Shown one piece after another: positions 27,829-36,192 of a stretch of DNA of 64,000 bases. The position numbers and the translations under genes are program-made. Every line of letters starts with the position of its first letter. Position 1 is the first letter of the stretch. The notes beneath the pieces are model-generated. The model was not told where the DNA came from, searched no databases, and saw only the letters and a program-made list of their open reading frames with translations. The DNA is from JAZKHT01 sp040385245 (lineage in GTDB: Bacteria; Pseudomonadota; Alphaproteobacteria; Rhodobacterales; Rhodobacteraceae), in NCBI GenBank assembly GCA_040385245.1, contig JAZKHT010000007.1, positions 248,001 to 312,000 of the forward strand. The letters run 5' to 3'.

Positions 27829-28533
27829 TCACACCATGCGAATCGCATCCTTGCCCACCGCCAGCACATAGCCGCGCCGCGCGATCGTTTTCACCAAAAG
27901 CTCGCTGACCAACTGATTGCCAAGCGTGTCGCGCAGGCGTTTCACGCGGGTGGCCCCGGCCGCCTCGTCACAGTCCACCTCGTTCCGGCCGGAAATCACC
28001 GCTTCGATCTGGGCGCCGGTCAACACCTCGTCGTCCATCCGCGCCTCGGCCAGAACGGCAAGCGTTTCAAGTGCGGCTTCGGTCAGGGCGAATTCCATGT
28101 CGTTGATATACACGGCCCGGCCTTCGCGGCTGATCAGCAGGGTCGACACCTGTATCCCCGACCGCTGGATTGCGGAAATCCGGCGGTTCAGGGCGATGAT
28201 CGTCACCAGAAACACCAGCGTTGCCAGCAAAAGCGCGGTGGAAAACACCAGCAGGACAAAGATCACCATGCGGTAACTGGTCAGCACCTCGGAAAACGCG
28301 GTGCCGGATTGGGCAAGGATTTCAAGCAGTTTGATATCGCCAAAGCGGGTCAGATCGTCATTCTCGACGAACAGGCGTTCGACCCGCGCGTTGAAGGCGT
28401 TCGCGTCCGGCAGGTTCAGAAACAGGAACACCGCCGCCCCCAGCAGCACCAGCACAATGCCGGCGATGCCAAAGGCCACAACCCGATTGCCCGCCTTGAG
28501 CGACTCAGTAGCGGAGGAAATAATCTCCGGCAC
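27829..28533 (-). CDS. Membrane-anchored winged-helix (OmpR/PhoB-type) protein
   Basis: 234 residues from a GTG at 28533 that has AGGAAAGGA upstream; a TTG at 28566 would lengthen it by 11. Two membrane helices (about residues 17-38 and 88-115) flank a periplasmic loop. The C-terminal ~95 residues look like a winged helix: FALTEAALETLAVLAEA, then RVKRLRDTLGN and IARRGYVLAV, the recognition helix and wing of PhoB-type domains. Thus the DNA-binding part is C-terminal and cytoplasmic, the reverse of ToxR/CadC. The 29-base overlap with the gene upstream suggests co-translation. Confidence 0.72.
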   Translation of the reverse strand: MPEIISSATESLKAGNRVVAFGIAGIVLVLLGAAVFLFLNLPDANAFNARVERLFVENDDLTRFGDIKLLEILAQSGTAFSEVLTSYRMVIFVLLVFSTALLLATLVFLVTIIALNRRISAIQRSGIQVSTLLISREGRAVYINDMEFALTEAALETLAVLAEARMDDEVLTGAQIEAVISGRNEVDCDEAAGATRVKRLRDTLGNQLVSELLVKTIARRGYVLAVGKDAIRMV

Positions 28534-28789
28534 TCGCTTTCCTTTCCTCAAGTCCTTCGGGTCCAAAGGTGGACAGGACGTTCAGCAAAGTCCAGCCGTC
28601 GGCGGCCAGACGTGGGGCAAGCACATCTTGCGCCGCCCCCCGGTCACAGGCGCTGTCAGGCACCTGCGCTACGCCATAGTGCAGACGAAGGGGATCGTCC
28701 TGCTTGGCCTTGTAATCTGCGTAACAGTCCGCCTGCGCCTGGGTCGCAAGGCCCAGCAGCAGCACGGCAGCAAGGGTAAGGCGCTTCAT
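28505..28789 (-). CDS. Hypothetical exported protein, 94 residues
   Basis: Signal peptide (LAAVLLLGLATQAQA) then a short mature part with two cysteines. AGGAG lies six bases before the ATG at 28789. It contains an LHYGVAQV...AAQDVLAPRLAADGWTLLNVLS stretch I cannot place. It precedes and overlaps the membrane winged-helix gene and could be its periplasmic partner; that is positional inference. Confidence 0.72.
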   Translation of the reverse strand: MKRLTLAAVLLLGLATQAQADCYADYKAKQDDPLRLHYGVAQVPDSACDRGAAQDVLAPRLAADGWTLLNVLSTFGPEGLEERKASAGDYFLRY

Positions 28790-28991
28790 CACAGGCTCCT
28801 TCATTCATGCGCAGATACTGGGGGCAGTCCCTTTGATATTCAATGACCATAGGGGCTTGGCACGGGTGTTATCGCATATCAACGCCCCGTTATTGCCTGT
28901 CCGGGGTCAAAGGGCCGACGGTTGTTGCATGGGGTCCGACGCACCTGATGACGGACCCGCACAAAACGACGCCCCACGACAGGAGGTCATG

Positions 28992-29519
28992 ATGACACGC
29001 TCTGAAACGCTTGCTGAAACCGTGCAAAGCCTGCCCCATCCGCGCAAGGCAGCACCGAACGCGGTGCGCCGTATGATCGCCGCCATCGCCGCCCTTGCCA
29101 CAGCGCTTAGCCTGCTGGCGGCGACCGCTGTGCCCGCCAAGGCCGGGAATGACGATCTGGCCAAGGCGCTGGCCGCCATCGCTGCTATCGGCATCATCGC
29201 ATCCGTCGCAAAGCAGGGCCGGGCCGATCACCGCGACAACCGCTGGGATGATCCGGTCGATCACCCCGGCGGGCGGGACTGGCCCCCGCGCCACGACCAG
29301 ACCCGCACGTCACGGGTTCCTGCGTCCTGCGCGATCATGATTCAGGGCAACCGCCATTCCGCCACCGTCTACGGCGAACGGTGCCTGCGGCGCGAGGGGT
29401 TCAACCGCCTGCCGCAGTATTGCGCCCGCAACGTGCGCGTCAATGGCCGGGCCGACCGCGTCTATTCCGAACAATGCCTGCGCGAAGCAGGTTATCGCAT
29501 CGGCAGATCCCGCAACTGA
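28992..29519 (+). CDS. Hypothetical exported protein with duplicated cysteine motif
   Basis: 175 residues from the second of two adjacent ATGs, five bases after AGGAGG. After a basic N-terminus a hydrophobic stretch (about residues 32-50) acts as signal or anchor. The C-terminal 65 residues hold two copies of a unit with pattern C-x(n)-NG/GNR-x-x-(R/T)VY-x-E-x-CLR-x-x-G. No known domain is recognised. Confidence 0.65.
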   Translation: MTRSETLAETVQSLPHPRKAAPNAVRRMIAAIAALATALSLLAATAVPAKAGNDDLAKALAAIAAIGIIASVAKQGRADHRDNRWDDPVDHPGGRDWPPRHDQTRTSRVPASCAIMIQGNRHSATVYGERCLRREGFNRLPQYCARNVRVNGRADRVYSEQCLREAGYRIGRSRN

Positions 29520-29534
29520 CCCAGGGGTCTGCCG

Positions 29535-29566
29535 GGCACGGCCCAGCCCCCCGCAAGGGTCGTGCC
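29535..29566 (+). terminator. Hairpin after the duplicated-cysteine gene
   Basis: A 10-bp stem with one G-T pair (GGCACGGCCC / GGGTCGTGCC) and a 12-base loop. No T run follows, so termination would need Rho or be weak. Confidence 0.4.
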
Positions 29567-29660
29567 AATAGGGGGTGGAAGGGTGAGCAGCTTCCACCCC
29601 TTTTCCATGCGCCGGTTTCTGTGCTTGGCCCGGTTGCCGGGATCGGGTTATTTGATCGGC

Positions 29661-30302
29661 ATGACCGATGCGCCCTGTCCTGATTTCAGCTTTGAAGCCG
29701 CCGCCCTTGGCCGGGGCATGGTGTTTGTCGTCGGCGTTGACGAGGTGGGGCGCGGCCCGCTGGCGGGCCCCGTCACCGCCGCCGCCGTGCGCCTGCACCC
29801 CGATTGCATCCCAAAGGGGCTGAACGATTCCAAGGTGTTGACAGCCGCCCGCCGGGAAGAATTGTTCCTGGAAATCGTAGCCGTTGCCGACGTCTGCGTG
29901 GCCCACGCGTCGGTTCAGGAAATTGACGCGCTGAACATCCTGCGCGCCAGCCATCTGGCCATGCAGCGCGCCATCTGCGGGCTGTCGCGGATGCCCGATC
30001 ACGCGTTGATTGACGGCAACATGATCCCCCGCGATCTGACCTGCGGCGCGCAGGCGATCATCAAGGGCGATGCGCTGTCCGTCTCTATCGCCGCGGCGTC
30101 GATCATTGCCAAAGTGACACGCGACCGGATGATGGTGGATTTGGCGCAACAGCACCCCGGCTATGGCTGGGAAACCAACGCGGGCTACCCCACCAAAGCG
30201 CACATGGCAGCGTTGCTAAATCTTGGTGTGACCCCACACCATAGGCGTTCCTTTGCGCCGGTCCACAATATCTTGTATCAAGAAGTTTCTGTAAGTGTTT
30301 GA
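29661..30302 (+). CDS. rnhB: Ribonuclease HII
   Basis: 213 residues. It nicks RNA in RNA-DNA hybrids, including single ribonucleotides. The acidic active site is visible in VGVDEVGRGPLAGPV (D and E), NDSK and LIDGN. The ATG at 29661 is favoured because catalytic-domain homology begins shortly after; several earlier in-frame starts exist. The TGA overlaps a GANTC site of the ccrM promoter region. Confidence 0.93.
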   Translation: MTDAPCPDFSFEAAALGRGMVFVVGVDEVGRGPLAGPVTAAAVRLHPDCIPKGLNDSKVLTAARREELFLEIVAVADVCVAHASVQEIDALNILRASHLAMQRAICGLSRMPDHALIDGNMIPRDLTCGAQAIIKGDALSVSIAAASIIAKVTRDRMMVDLAQQHPGYGWETNAGYPTKAHMAALLNLGVTPHHRRSFAPVHNILYQEVSVSV

Positions 30303-30339
30303 TTCAAAAAAGAATTTGACGGCGAATCAGTCCTGACTC
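30301..30339. promoter_or_regulatory. ccrM promoter region with three GANTC sites
   Basis: GATTC (30301-30305), GAATC (30324-30328) and GACTC (30335-30339) all match GANTC, the CcrM target. A TTGACG at 30316-30321 is a good -35 hexamer, and a -10 near 30339-30344 (CATCTT) at 17-bp spacing is weak. The second and third sites then lie in the promoter spacer, where methylation state could control polymerase access. Confidence 0.6.
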
Positions 30340-30387
30340 ATCTTGGGCTTCAAGAAAACGGCGAAAATGCCGGGGACAGAGGCAGAG

Positions 30388-31515
30388 ATGACGACGACAA
30401 AGACCAAACCGGCTGCGGCCGCCGTGCTTCCGCTGAACCAGATTCTTGCAGGCGACTGCATCGAGGTGATGAACGCCCTGCCCGCGGGCAGTGTCGATCT
30501 GATCTTTGCCGACCCACCCTACAACCTGCAACTGCGGGGCGACCTGCATCGCCCCGACAATTCCAAGGTCGATGCGGTCGATGACCATTGGGACCAGTTC
30601 GCCAGTTTTGCCACCTATGACCACTTTACCCGCCAATGGCTGGCGGCCGCGCGGCGGTTGCTGAAACCGAATGGCGCGATCTGGGTGATCGGCAGCTATC
30701 ACAACGTGTTTCGCGTTGGCGCGTCGATGCAGGATGCGGGCTTTTGGCTGCTGAACGACGTCGTCTGGCGCAAGACCAACCCCATGCCGAACTTCAAGGG
30801 CAAGCGGTTGACCAATGCCCATGAAACCCTGATCTGGGCCAGTCGCGACGAGGCGGCGAAATACACCTTCAACTACGAAGCGCTGAAGGCGCTGAACGAA
30901 GGCATCCAGATGCGGTCGGACTGGGTTTTGCCCATCTGCACCGGGCACGAACGGCTAAAGGACGAAAACGGCGACAAGGCGCATCCGACGCAAAAACCCG
31001 AAAGCTTGCTGCACCGTGTTCTGGTGGCGACCACGAACCCCGGCGATGTGGTGCTCGACCCGTTCTTTGGCACCGGCACGACCGGTGCCGTAGCCAAGAT
31101 GCTGGGCCGCGACTTCATCGGGATCGAGCGCGAAGAGATGTACCGCAAGGCCGCGACCGCCCGGATCGACCGCGTACGCCGTTTTGACGCCTCGGCGCTG
31201 GAGATCACCGGCAGCAAGCGCGCCGAACCCCGCGTGCCCTTTGGGCAGGTCGTCGAACGCGGCATGTTAAGGCCGGGCGAGGAACTGTATTCGATCGGCA
31301 ACCGGTTCAAGGCCAAGGTGCGCGCCGATGGGACGCTGGTGGGCAACGACATCAAGGGGTCTATCCATCAGGTTGGCGCCGCGTACGAGGGTGCGCCGTC
31401 CTGCAACGGCTGGACCTACTGGCACTTCAAGCGCGATGGAAAGATGATCCCAATCGACATCCTGCGCCAGCAGATCCGGGCCGAGATGGAGGCCGAACAG
31501 GGCCGACCGCACTGA
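30388..31515 (+). CDS. ccrM: Cell cycle-regulated adenine DNA methyltransferase CcrM
   Basis: 375 residues of the beta-class N6-adenine methyltransferases. Catalytic motif IV is DPPYNLQL near residue 38, and the SAM motif FFGTGTTGAVAK follows at about 225. The C-terminal extension (RVPFGQVVERGMLRPGEELY ... GAAYEGAPSCNGWTYWHF) is typical of CcrM, which methylates GANTC in alphaproteobacteria. No restriction partner is adjacent. The ATG at 30388 suits the family N-terminus; 30367 is an alternative. Confidence 0.93.
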   Translation: MTTTKTKPAAAAVLPLNQILAGDCIEVMNALPAGSVDLIFADPPYNLQLRGDLHRPDNSKVDAVDDHWDQFASFATYDHFTRQWLAAARRLLKPNGAIWVIGSYHNVFRVGASMQDAGFWLLNDVVWRKTNPMPNFKGKRLTNAHETLIWASRDEAAKYTFNYEALKALNEGIQMRSDWVLPICTGHERLKDENGDKAHPTQKPESLLHRVLVATTNPGDVVLDPFFGTGTTGAVAKMLGRDFIGIEREEMYRKAATARIDRVRRFDASALEITGSKRAEPRVPFGQVVERGMLRPGEELYSIGNRFKAKVRADGTLVGNDIKGSIHQVGAAYEGAPSCNGWTYWHFKRDGKMIPIDILRQQIRAEMEAEQGRPH

Positions 31516-31570
31516 TCCAGCCGATTCGCATTTGAACGCCACGTGCCGCGGTCCGCCCTCGGCACACCTG

Positions 31571-31606
31571 CCTCGCCATGCGTGTCATGGCGGGGTCTTT
31601 TTGCTT
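31571..31606 (+). terminator. Rho-independent terminator after ccrM
   Basis: A 10-bp stem with one T-G pair (CCTCGCCATG / CATGGCGGGG) and a 5-base loop, followed by TCTTTTTGCTTTTT. One of the clearest terminators in the window. Confidence 0.9.
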
Positions 31607-31663
31607 TTTGCCACAGGCGGGTGCCGTGTTAGCCTGCGATCGGGCAGGCGGATCGGGGATGGC

Positions 31664-32725
31664 ATGACACAGATCGGCAAGCTGCGCCTGCAATGCAAGG
31701 CCCTGGAAGCCGAGGCCGGCACCTTGGCCGACCGGATCGCCACGGCCCTGATGGCCCAACCGACCAAACGCCCGGATCTTGAGGGCGAGTTAAAGCAATT
31801 GATGCTGCTGCGGGTCCGCATCCGCGCCGTCGTCACTGCCTTTGAACGGCTTCAACGCGCGGATGCGGCCGCGTCCGACGCCGAACACCGCCGCTATTTC
31901 AAGGATGTGCGCCATCGCCTGCGCCTGCTGATGCGCGTGGCGGCGATGGTTGAAATGATAAATGCCCGGCAGCCAGTGCCGATGTACCACCCCCGCCCGC
32001 TGCTGCATGATCTCAGCGCGCAACAGGTGTGGGCGTCGGATGCCGTATTCAAACGGCTGCACCGGATGGTGACACCACTCAGCCAGACCGAAGATGCGCT
32101 GAGTCACGGCTGCTTTCCCGATATCCCGATGTCGCCCATGCTGTTTGTGGAACATGCACACCTTGCCTACCGGGTGGCACTTGCCCAGCGCCGCGAAGGG
32201 CCGTTGCGGTTTCTGGATGTGGGATGTGGGGGCGGTATCAAGGTTCTGCTTGCGGCCGAGGTGTTCGGGCTGGCAGACGGGCTGGAATACGATGCAGCCT
32301 ATGCCGCCACTGCCGCCGATCTGCTGCGGGACTTTGGCACAGGGCGATCGACGGCGATCCACGGCGACGGGCTGACGTTTGACGGCTATGGAGAATACGA
32401 CATCATCTACTTTTACCAACCCATGTCCGACAAGCAGCTTTTGCACGCTCTGGAGGATCGTATCCTGTCCCAGGCCCGCCCCGGCACCATCCTGATCGCG
32501 CCCTATCAGATGTTTCTGGAACGGTCGGATCGTTTGGCCTGCGGGCGCATCGGCGGGCCAGTCTACATTGCCGGGATCACCCAAGATCAAGCCGATGACC
32601 TGGCGCAAGAGGTTCTGCACATCGGCCCCGACATCCTGAACCCTGACCGGGCGCTTGACACGCATGACAGTTGGTTGCGGCCGCTGTGGCTGGCCTGTGC
32701 GCGCAACGGCTGGCTGCCCGATTAG
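31664..32725 (+). CDS. SAM-dependent methyltransferase-like protein
   Basis: 353 residues. The first ~130 are helical and charged. The second half has a class I SAM-binding motif (FLDVGCGGGIKVLLAAEVFG near residue 185) and an acidic motif II (DGLEYD). A DIIYFYQPMSD stretch stands where many family members have motif IV. The acceptor is unknown. Its stop overlaps the alkB stop by 3 bases on the opposite strand. Confidence 0.75.
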   Translation: MTQIGKLRLQCKALEAEAGTLADRIATALMAQPTKRPDLEGELKQLMLLRVRIRAVVTAFERLQRADAAASDAEHRRYFKDVRHRLRLLMRVAAMVEMINARQPVPMYHPRPLLHDLSAQQVWASDAVFKRLHRMVTPLSQTEDALSHGCFPDIPMSPMLFVEHAHLAYRVALAQRREGPLRFLDVGCGGGIKVLLAAEVFGLADGLEYDAAYAATAADLLRDFGTGRSTAIHGDGLTFDGYGEYDIIYFYQPMSDKQLLHALEDRILSQARPGTILIAPYQMFLERSDRLACGRIGGPVYIAGITQDQADDLAQEVLHIGPDILNPDRALDTHDSWLRPLWLACARNGWLPD

Positions 32726-33849
32726 CGCGGCGCGGGGTTCAGCGCCTTGTTGTAGGGGTGCCAATCCTCGATGTCGGGATAGAACTGACGCCGCCACGCC
32801 TTGACCCGCCGGTTCATGATCCGCTTCCACAACGGCGGAAACATCGCCGCCATCGTCATCACCGGATAGCCATAGGGCAGTTGCGGCGCATCATCCGTGG
32901 CATAGGTCTGCAACAGCGGAAAGCGTCGGTCGGGTTTGTAATGGTGGTCCGAATGGCGTTGCAGGTTGATCAACAGCCAGTTCGACGCCTTTTGTGCCGC
33001 GTTCCAGCTGTGACGCGGCAAGACATGTTCATACCGCCCATCGCCCAGATGCCGCCGCGTCAGGCCGTAATGTTCGATGTAATTCACCAGCTCCAACTGC
33101 CAGACGGCAACGAACGCCTGCCACAGGAAAAGCCCAAGACCAACCCACCCGCCCAGCGCCAAAGCCAGCAGCACCATGCCCGTCTGCAACCCAACATAAC
33201 GCCAATAGGGATTTGTCCGGTCAAAGGCTCCAAGATTGCGCCGTGCCAGCATCGCCACCTCGGCCCGCCAGGCGGATCGGTGCGACTGGACCAGAACGCG
33301 CGGAAAGAACCGGTGAAACCCTTCGTTGTACCGCGCCGTGACCGGATCACGCGGGGTCGCGACATACAGGTGGTGCACCCGCAGATGTTCCGACCGGAAG
33401 TGGCTGTAGAGGACCATCGACAACAGCACATCACCCAGCCAACGTTCGGCGCGCGATTTCTGGTGCATCAGTTCGTGGCTGTAGTTGATCCCGATGGTTC
33501 CCGAAATCACCCCCACGCCAAAAAACAGACCCAACGCCTCGGCCCAGTCCAGATGCGGCGCGCGCGGCACATACCAGACCAGCCCGAACAACACCGCGAA
33601 CTGGATCGGTGCCCAGATCAGCGTGATCAGCCGATACCAGAACAAACCCGCCTCGGGCGTTTCAGGGTCGGCATTGGCGGTGTTCGGCCCGGTCAACACG
33701 TCCAGCAGCGAAAACATGCCCCAGGCAAACAGGGGCAAAAGTGCAACCGTCCAGCCACCGTAGGCAGCGCCGATCAGGGCCAGCGGGATAGCCCCCAACG
33801 ACAGCCAGAACGGCAGGGCATCAATCAGGCGGGGTGACAGGGGGGACAT
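32722..33849 (-). CDS. alkB: Alkane 1-monooxygenase
   Basis: 375-residue membrane di-iron hydroxylase that inserts oxygen at the terminal carbon of alkanes. Six hydrophobic segments and the histidine boxes HELMHQ, HLRVHHLYV, the NYIEHYGL motif and LQRHSDHHYKP are all present. GAGGAG precedes the ATG. No rubredoxin gene is adjacent, so electron donors must be encoded elsewhere. Confidence 0.92.
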   Translation of the reverse strand: MSPLSPRLIDALPFWLSLGAIPLALIGAAYGGWTVALLPLFAWGMFSLLDVLTGPNTANADPETPEAGLFWYRLITLIWAPIQFAVLFGLVWYVPRAPHLDWAEALGLFFGVGVISGTIGINYSHELMHQKSRAERWLGDVLLSMVLYSHFRSEHLRVHHLYVATPRDPVTARYNEGFHRFFPRVLVQSHRSAWRAEVAMLARRNLGAFDRTNPYWRYVGLQTGMVLLALALGGWVGLGLFLWQAFVAVWQLELVNYIEHYGLTRRHLGDGRYEHVLPRHSWNAAQKASNWLLINLQRHSDHHYKPDRRFPLLQTYATDDAPQLPYGYPVMTMAAMFPPLWKRIMNRRVKAWRRQFYPDIEDWHPYNKALNPAPR

Positions 33850-33895
33850 GGCGGCTCCTCGTTACCGGGCAGGCTATGGCGAAACGGGGACACGC

Positions 33896-34957
33896 TCAAT
33901 CGGTCGAAAGGACGCTGTGGGCCAGATCGAACCCCTTGCGCATCACGGTCGGCAGATCTGCGGGGCGAAAATCGCTGTGCGGAATGAAATCCCCCCGCTG
34001 TGGGCGCATGTCGCCCACGGTTGCCGTGTGCAGGGTCAGGATCAGGTGGAAATGGGTAAAGGTGTGGCGCACCTCTCCGATTCGCGCCCACGGGGCGGCG
34101 AGAGGTGCGGGGCCACCTGCGCCGTCCCAATCAGACCCCGGAAAGCCCAGCATCCCGCCCAGCAGACCCCGGTCTGGCCGCCGTTCCGCCAGCCATGCCC
34201 CATCGTGGCGGCGCGCGATCCACAGATCGCCGTGGCGCACGGGCTTGGCCGCTTTGGCCACCTTGCGCGGCAGATCGGCCTGTACCCCCGCCGCTCGCGC
34301 CTGACAGGCGGCCATCCATGGGCAGATGCCGCAGGCCGGGTTGCGCGGGGTGCAGATTGTTGCCCCCAGATCCATCACCGCCTGCGCATAGTCACCGGGC
34401 CGCAGCACCGGCGTCAGCAGCGCCGCCAGCCGGGTCAGTTCGCCCTTGGCACCGGGAAGCGGCTCTTTCACCCACCACAGGCGCGACATGACCCGTTCGA
34501 CGTTGCCATCCACCACCGTTGCGGGTTCGTCATAGGCAATGGCCGCAATGGCCGACGCGGTATAAGGTCCGATTCCCGGCAGGGTCATCAAACCGTCGCG
34601 TGTGGCGGGAAACACCCCGCCGTGATTGCGTATCACAGCCCGCGCACAGGCCAGCAGGTTGCGCGCACGGGCGTAATACCCAAGGCCGGCCCATTCGCCC
34701 ATCACGTCGGCATCGTCTGCCGCGGCCAGATCGGACACCGTTGGCCAACGTGCCGTAAACCGATGGAAATAATCCCGAACCGCCGCAACGGTCGTCTGTT
34801 GCAGCATCACCTCGGACAGCCAGACGCGGTAGGGATCGGGGCGCGCACCTGCCACCTTGTCGGCAGGGGCTGTGCGCCAAGGCATCACCCGGGCATGGGC
34901 GTCGTACCAGTCCAGCAACGCCGCTGACAGATCCCCGCTCGCAAAGCCGTCACGCAA
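33896..34957 (-). CDS. mutY: A/G-specific adenine glycosylase
   Basis: 353 residues. It removes adenine mispaired with 8-oxoguanine. The HhH-GPD core has MLQQTTV, LPGIGPYTASAIAAIAY and the catalytic Asp in VDGNVERV. The 4Fe-4S cluster ligands follow as CTPRNPACGICPWMAAC (C-x6-C-x2-C-x5-C). A C-terminal MutT-like domain ends the protein. The start is a TTG at 34957 with a GGGGG upstream, so it is slightly uncertain. Divergent from the DciA-like gene. Confidence 0.92.
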   Translation of the reverse strand: MRDGFASGDLSAALLDWYDAHARVMPWRTAPADKVAGARPDPYRVWLSEVMLQQTTVAAVRDYFHRFTARWPTVSDLAAADDADVMGEWAGLGYYARARNLLACARAVIRNHGGVFPATRDGLMTLPGIGPYTASAIAAIAYDEPATVVDGNVERVMSRLWWVKEPLPGAKGELTRLAALLTPVLRPGDYAQAVMDLGATICTPRNPACGICPWMAACQARAAGVQADLPRKVAKAAKPVRHGDLWIARRHDGAWLAERRPDRGLLGGMLGFPGSDWDGAGGPAPLAAPWARIGEVRHTFTHFHLILTLHTATVGDMRPQRGDFIPHSDFRPADLPTVMRKGFDLAHSVLSTD

Positions 34958-35041
34958 TCTTTATGCCCCCAAAGTGGTGCGCCCGGTTGGCAGGCGCGTC
35001 GCCGCAGCGCATAGAATAGCCGGAACTGCCGGAAGGACCAG

Positions 35042-35566
35042 ATGACCCGTAAACCGACCCCGCAACCATCCCCGACCCGCCGTATGCGCGGGTTTGAGGC
35101 GGCGTCGGGTCTGGTCAAGGACCCGGTCCGTGCCGCGGGCGAACATCGGGGGTTCGCTGTGACACGCCTGCTGACCCATTGGCCGGATGTTGTGGGCAAC
35201 GATCTGGCCACCATCACCCGCCCGGTCAAGGTCGGCTATACCCGTGACGGGATGGGCGCCACGCTGACGGTGCTGGTGTCATCGGCCATGGCCCCGATCG
35301 TGCAGATGCAATTGCCCGCCATCCGCGACAAGGTGAACGCGGTCTATGGCTACGCCGCCATATCGCGCATCAGCCTGACGCAAACCGCCTCTTCGGGTTT
35401 CGCGGATGGACAGGCCGAATTCATGGCGGCGCCCAAGGTGAAAAAGGCCCCCGATCCCGCCATCATGGCGCAGGCGGCCGAAACGGCGGCCCCTGTTCAG
35501 GACGCAGGGCTTCGGGCAGCCCTTGAAGCGCTGGCGCAAAACATCTTAACTCGACGCAGAACATGA
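35042..35566 (+). CDS. DUF721/DciA-like protein
   Basis: 174 residues. The conserved DUF721 part spans about 20-110 (FAVTRLLTHWPDVVGNDLATITRP ... LTVLVSSAMAPIVQMQLPAI). In several bacteria this family (DciA) loads or helps the replicative helicase DnaB. The C-terminal 60 residues are low complexity. GGAAGGA precedes the ATG. The stop overlaps an ATG in front of the DsbA-type gene. Confidence 0.83.
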   Translation: MTRKPTPQPSPTRRMRGFEAASGLVKDPVRAAGEHRGFAVTRLLTHWPDVVGNDLATITRPVKVGYTRDGMGATLTVLVSSAMAPIVQMQLPAIRDKVNAVYGYAAISRISLTQTASSGFADGQAEFMAAPKVKKAPDPAIMAQAAETAAPVQDAGLRAALEALAQNILTRRRT

Positions 35567-35580
35567 GAAGGCAGATATCC

Positions 35581-36189
35581 ATGGCAAGACCCTTTGCAGC
35601 CGCCGTACTGGCATTCGCGATGACCGCGCTGGCCCCCTTTGTCGCCGCCGCGCAAGACGCGCCCGAAGTGACAGATTTCAGCATCGGGCCAGCGGATGCC
35701 AAAGTGCAGATCGTGGAATATGCCTCGTTCACCTGCCCCCACTGCGCCAGCTTTCACGATGCCGCGTTCAAGCCGCTGAAGGCCGATTACATCGACACCG
35801 GCAAGGTCCGCTTCACCTACCGCGAGGTGTATTTTGATCGCTACGGTCTGTGGGCCGCGATGATCGCCCGCTGTGGTGGAGAGATGAAGTATTTCGGCAT
35901 CGCCGATATCCTGTTTGAAACCCAAAAAGAGTGGGCCGGGTCAGATGATGCGAATGTGGTCGTCGAAAACCTGAAAAAGATCGGCCGCACCGCCGGAATG
36001 GATGACGCGGCGATGGATGTCTGTCTGAAAGACGGTGCCATGGCCGAGGCGATGGTGGCCCATTACCAAAAGAACGCCACCGCCGACGCAATCGAGGGCA
36101 CACCGACGCTGATCATCAATGGCGAAAAACATTCGAACATGAGCTATGCCGATCTGAAGGCGATCCTTGACGCCGAATTGGCCAAGTAA
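35581..36189 (+). CDS. DsbA-family thiol:disulfide protein, periplasmic
   Basis: 202 residues from the ATG at 35581, which begins a clean signal peptide (FAAAVLAFAMTALAPFVAAAQ); another ATG at 35563 is possible. The thioredoxin fold has the active site FTCPHCASFH near residue 57 and the cis-Pro loop GTPTLIING. It belongs to the DsbA/ScsC-like group, acting in periplasmic disulphide formation or cytochrome maturation. Confidence 0.9.
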   Translation: MARPFAAAVLAFAMTALAPFVAAAQDAPEVTDFSIGPADAKVQIVEYASFTCPHCASFHDAAFKPLKADYIDTGKVRFTYREVYFDRYGLWAAMIARCGGEMKYFGIADILFETQKEWAGSDDANVVVENLKKIGRTAGMDDAAMDVCLKDGAMAEAMVAHYQKNATADAIEGTPTLIINGEKHSNMSYADLKAILDAELAK

Positions 36190-36192
36190 ACC

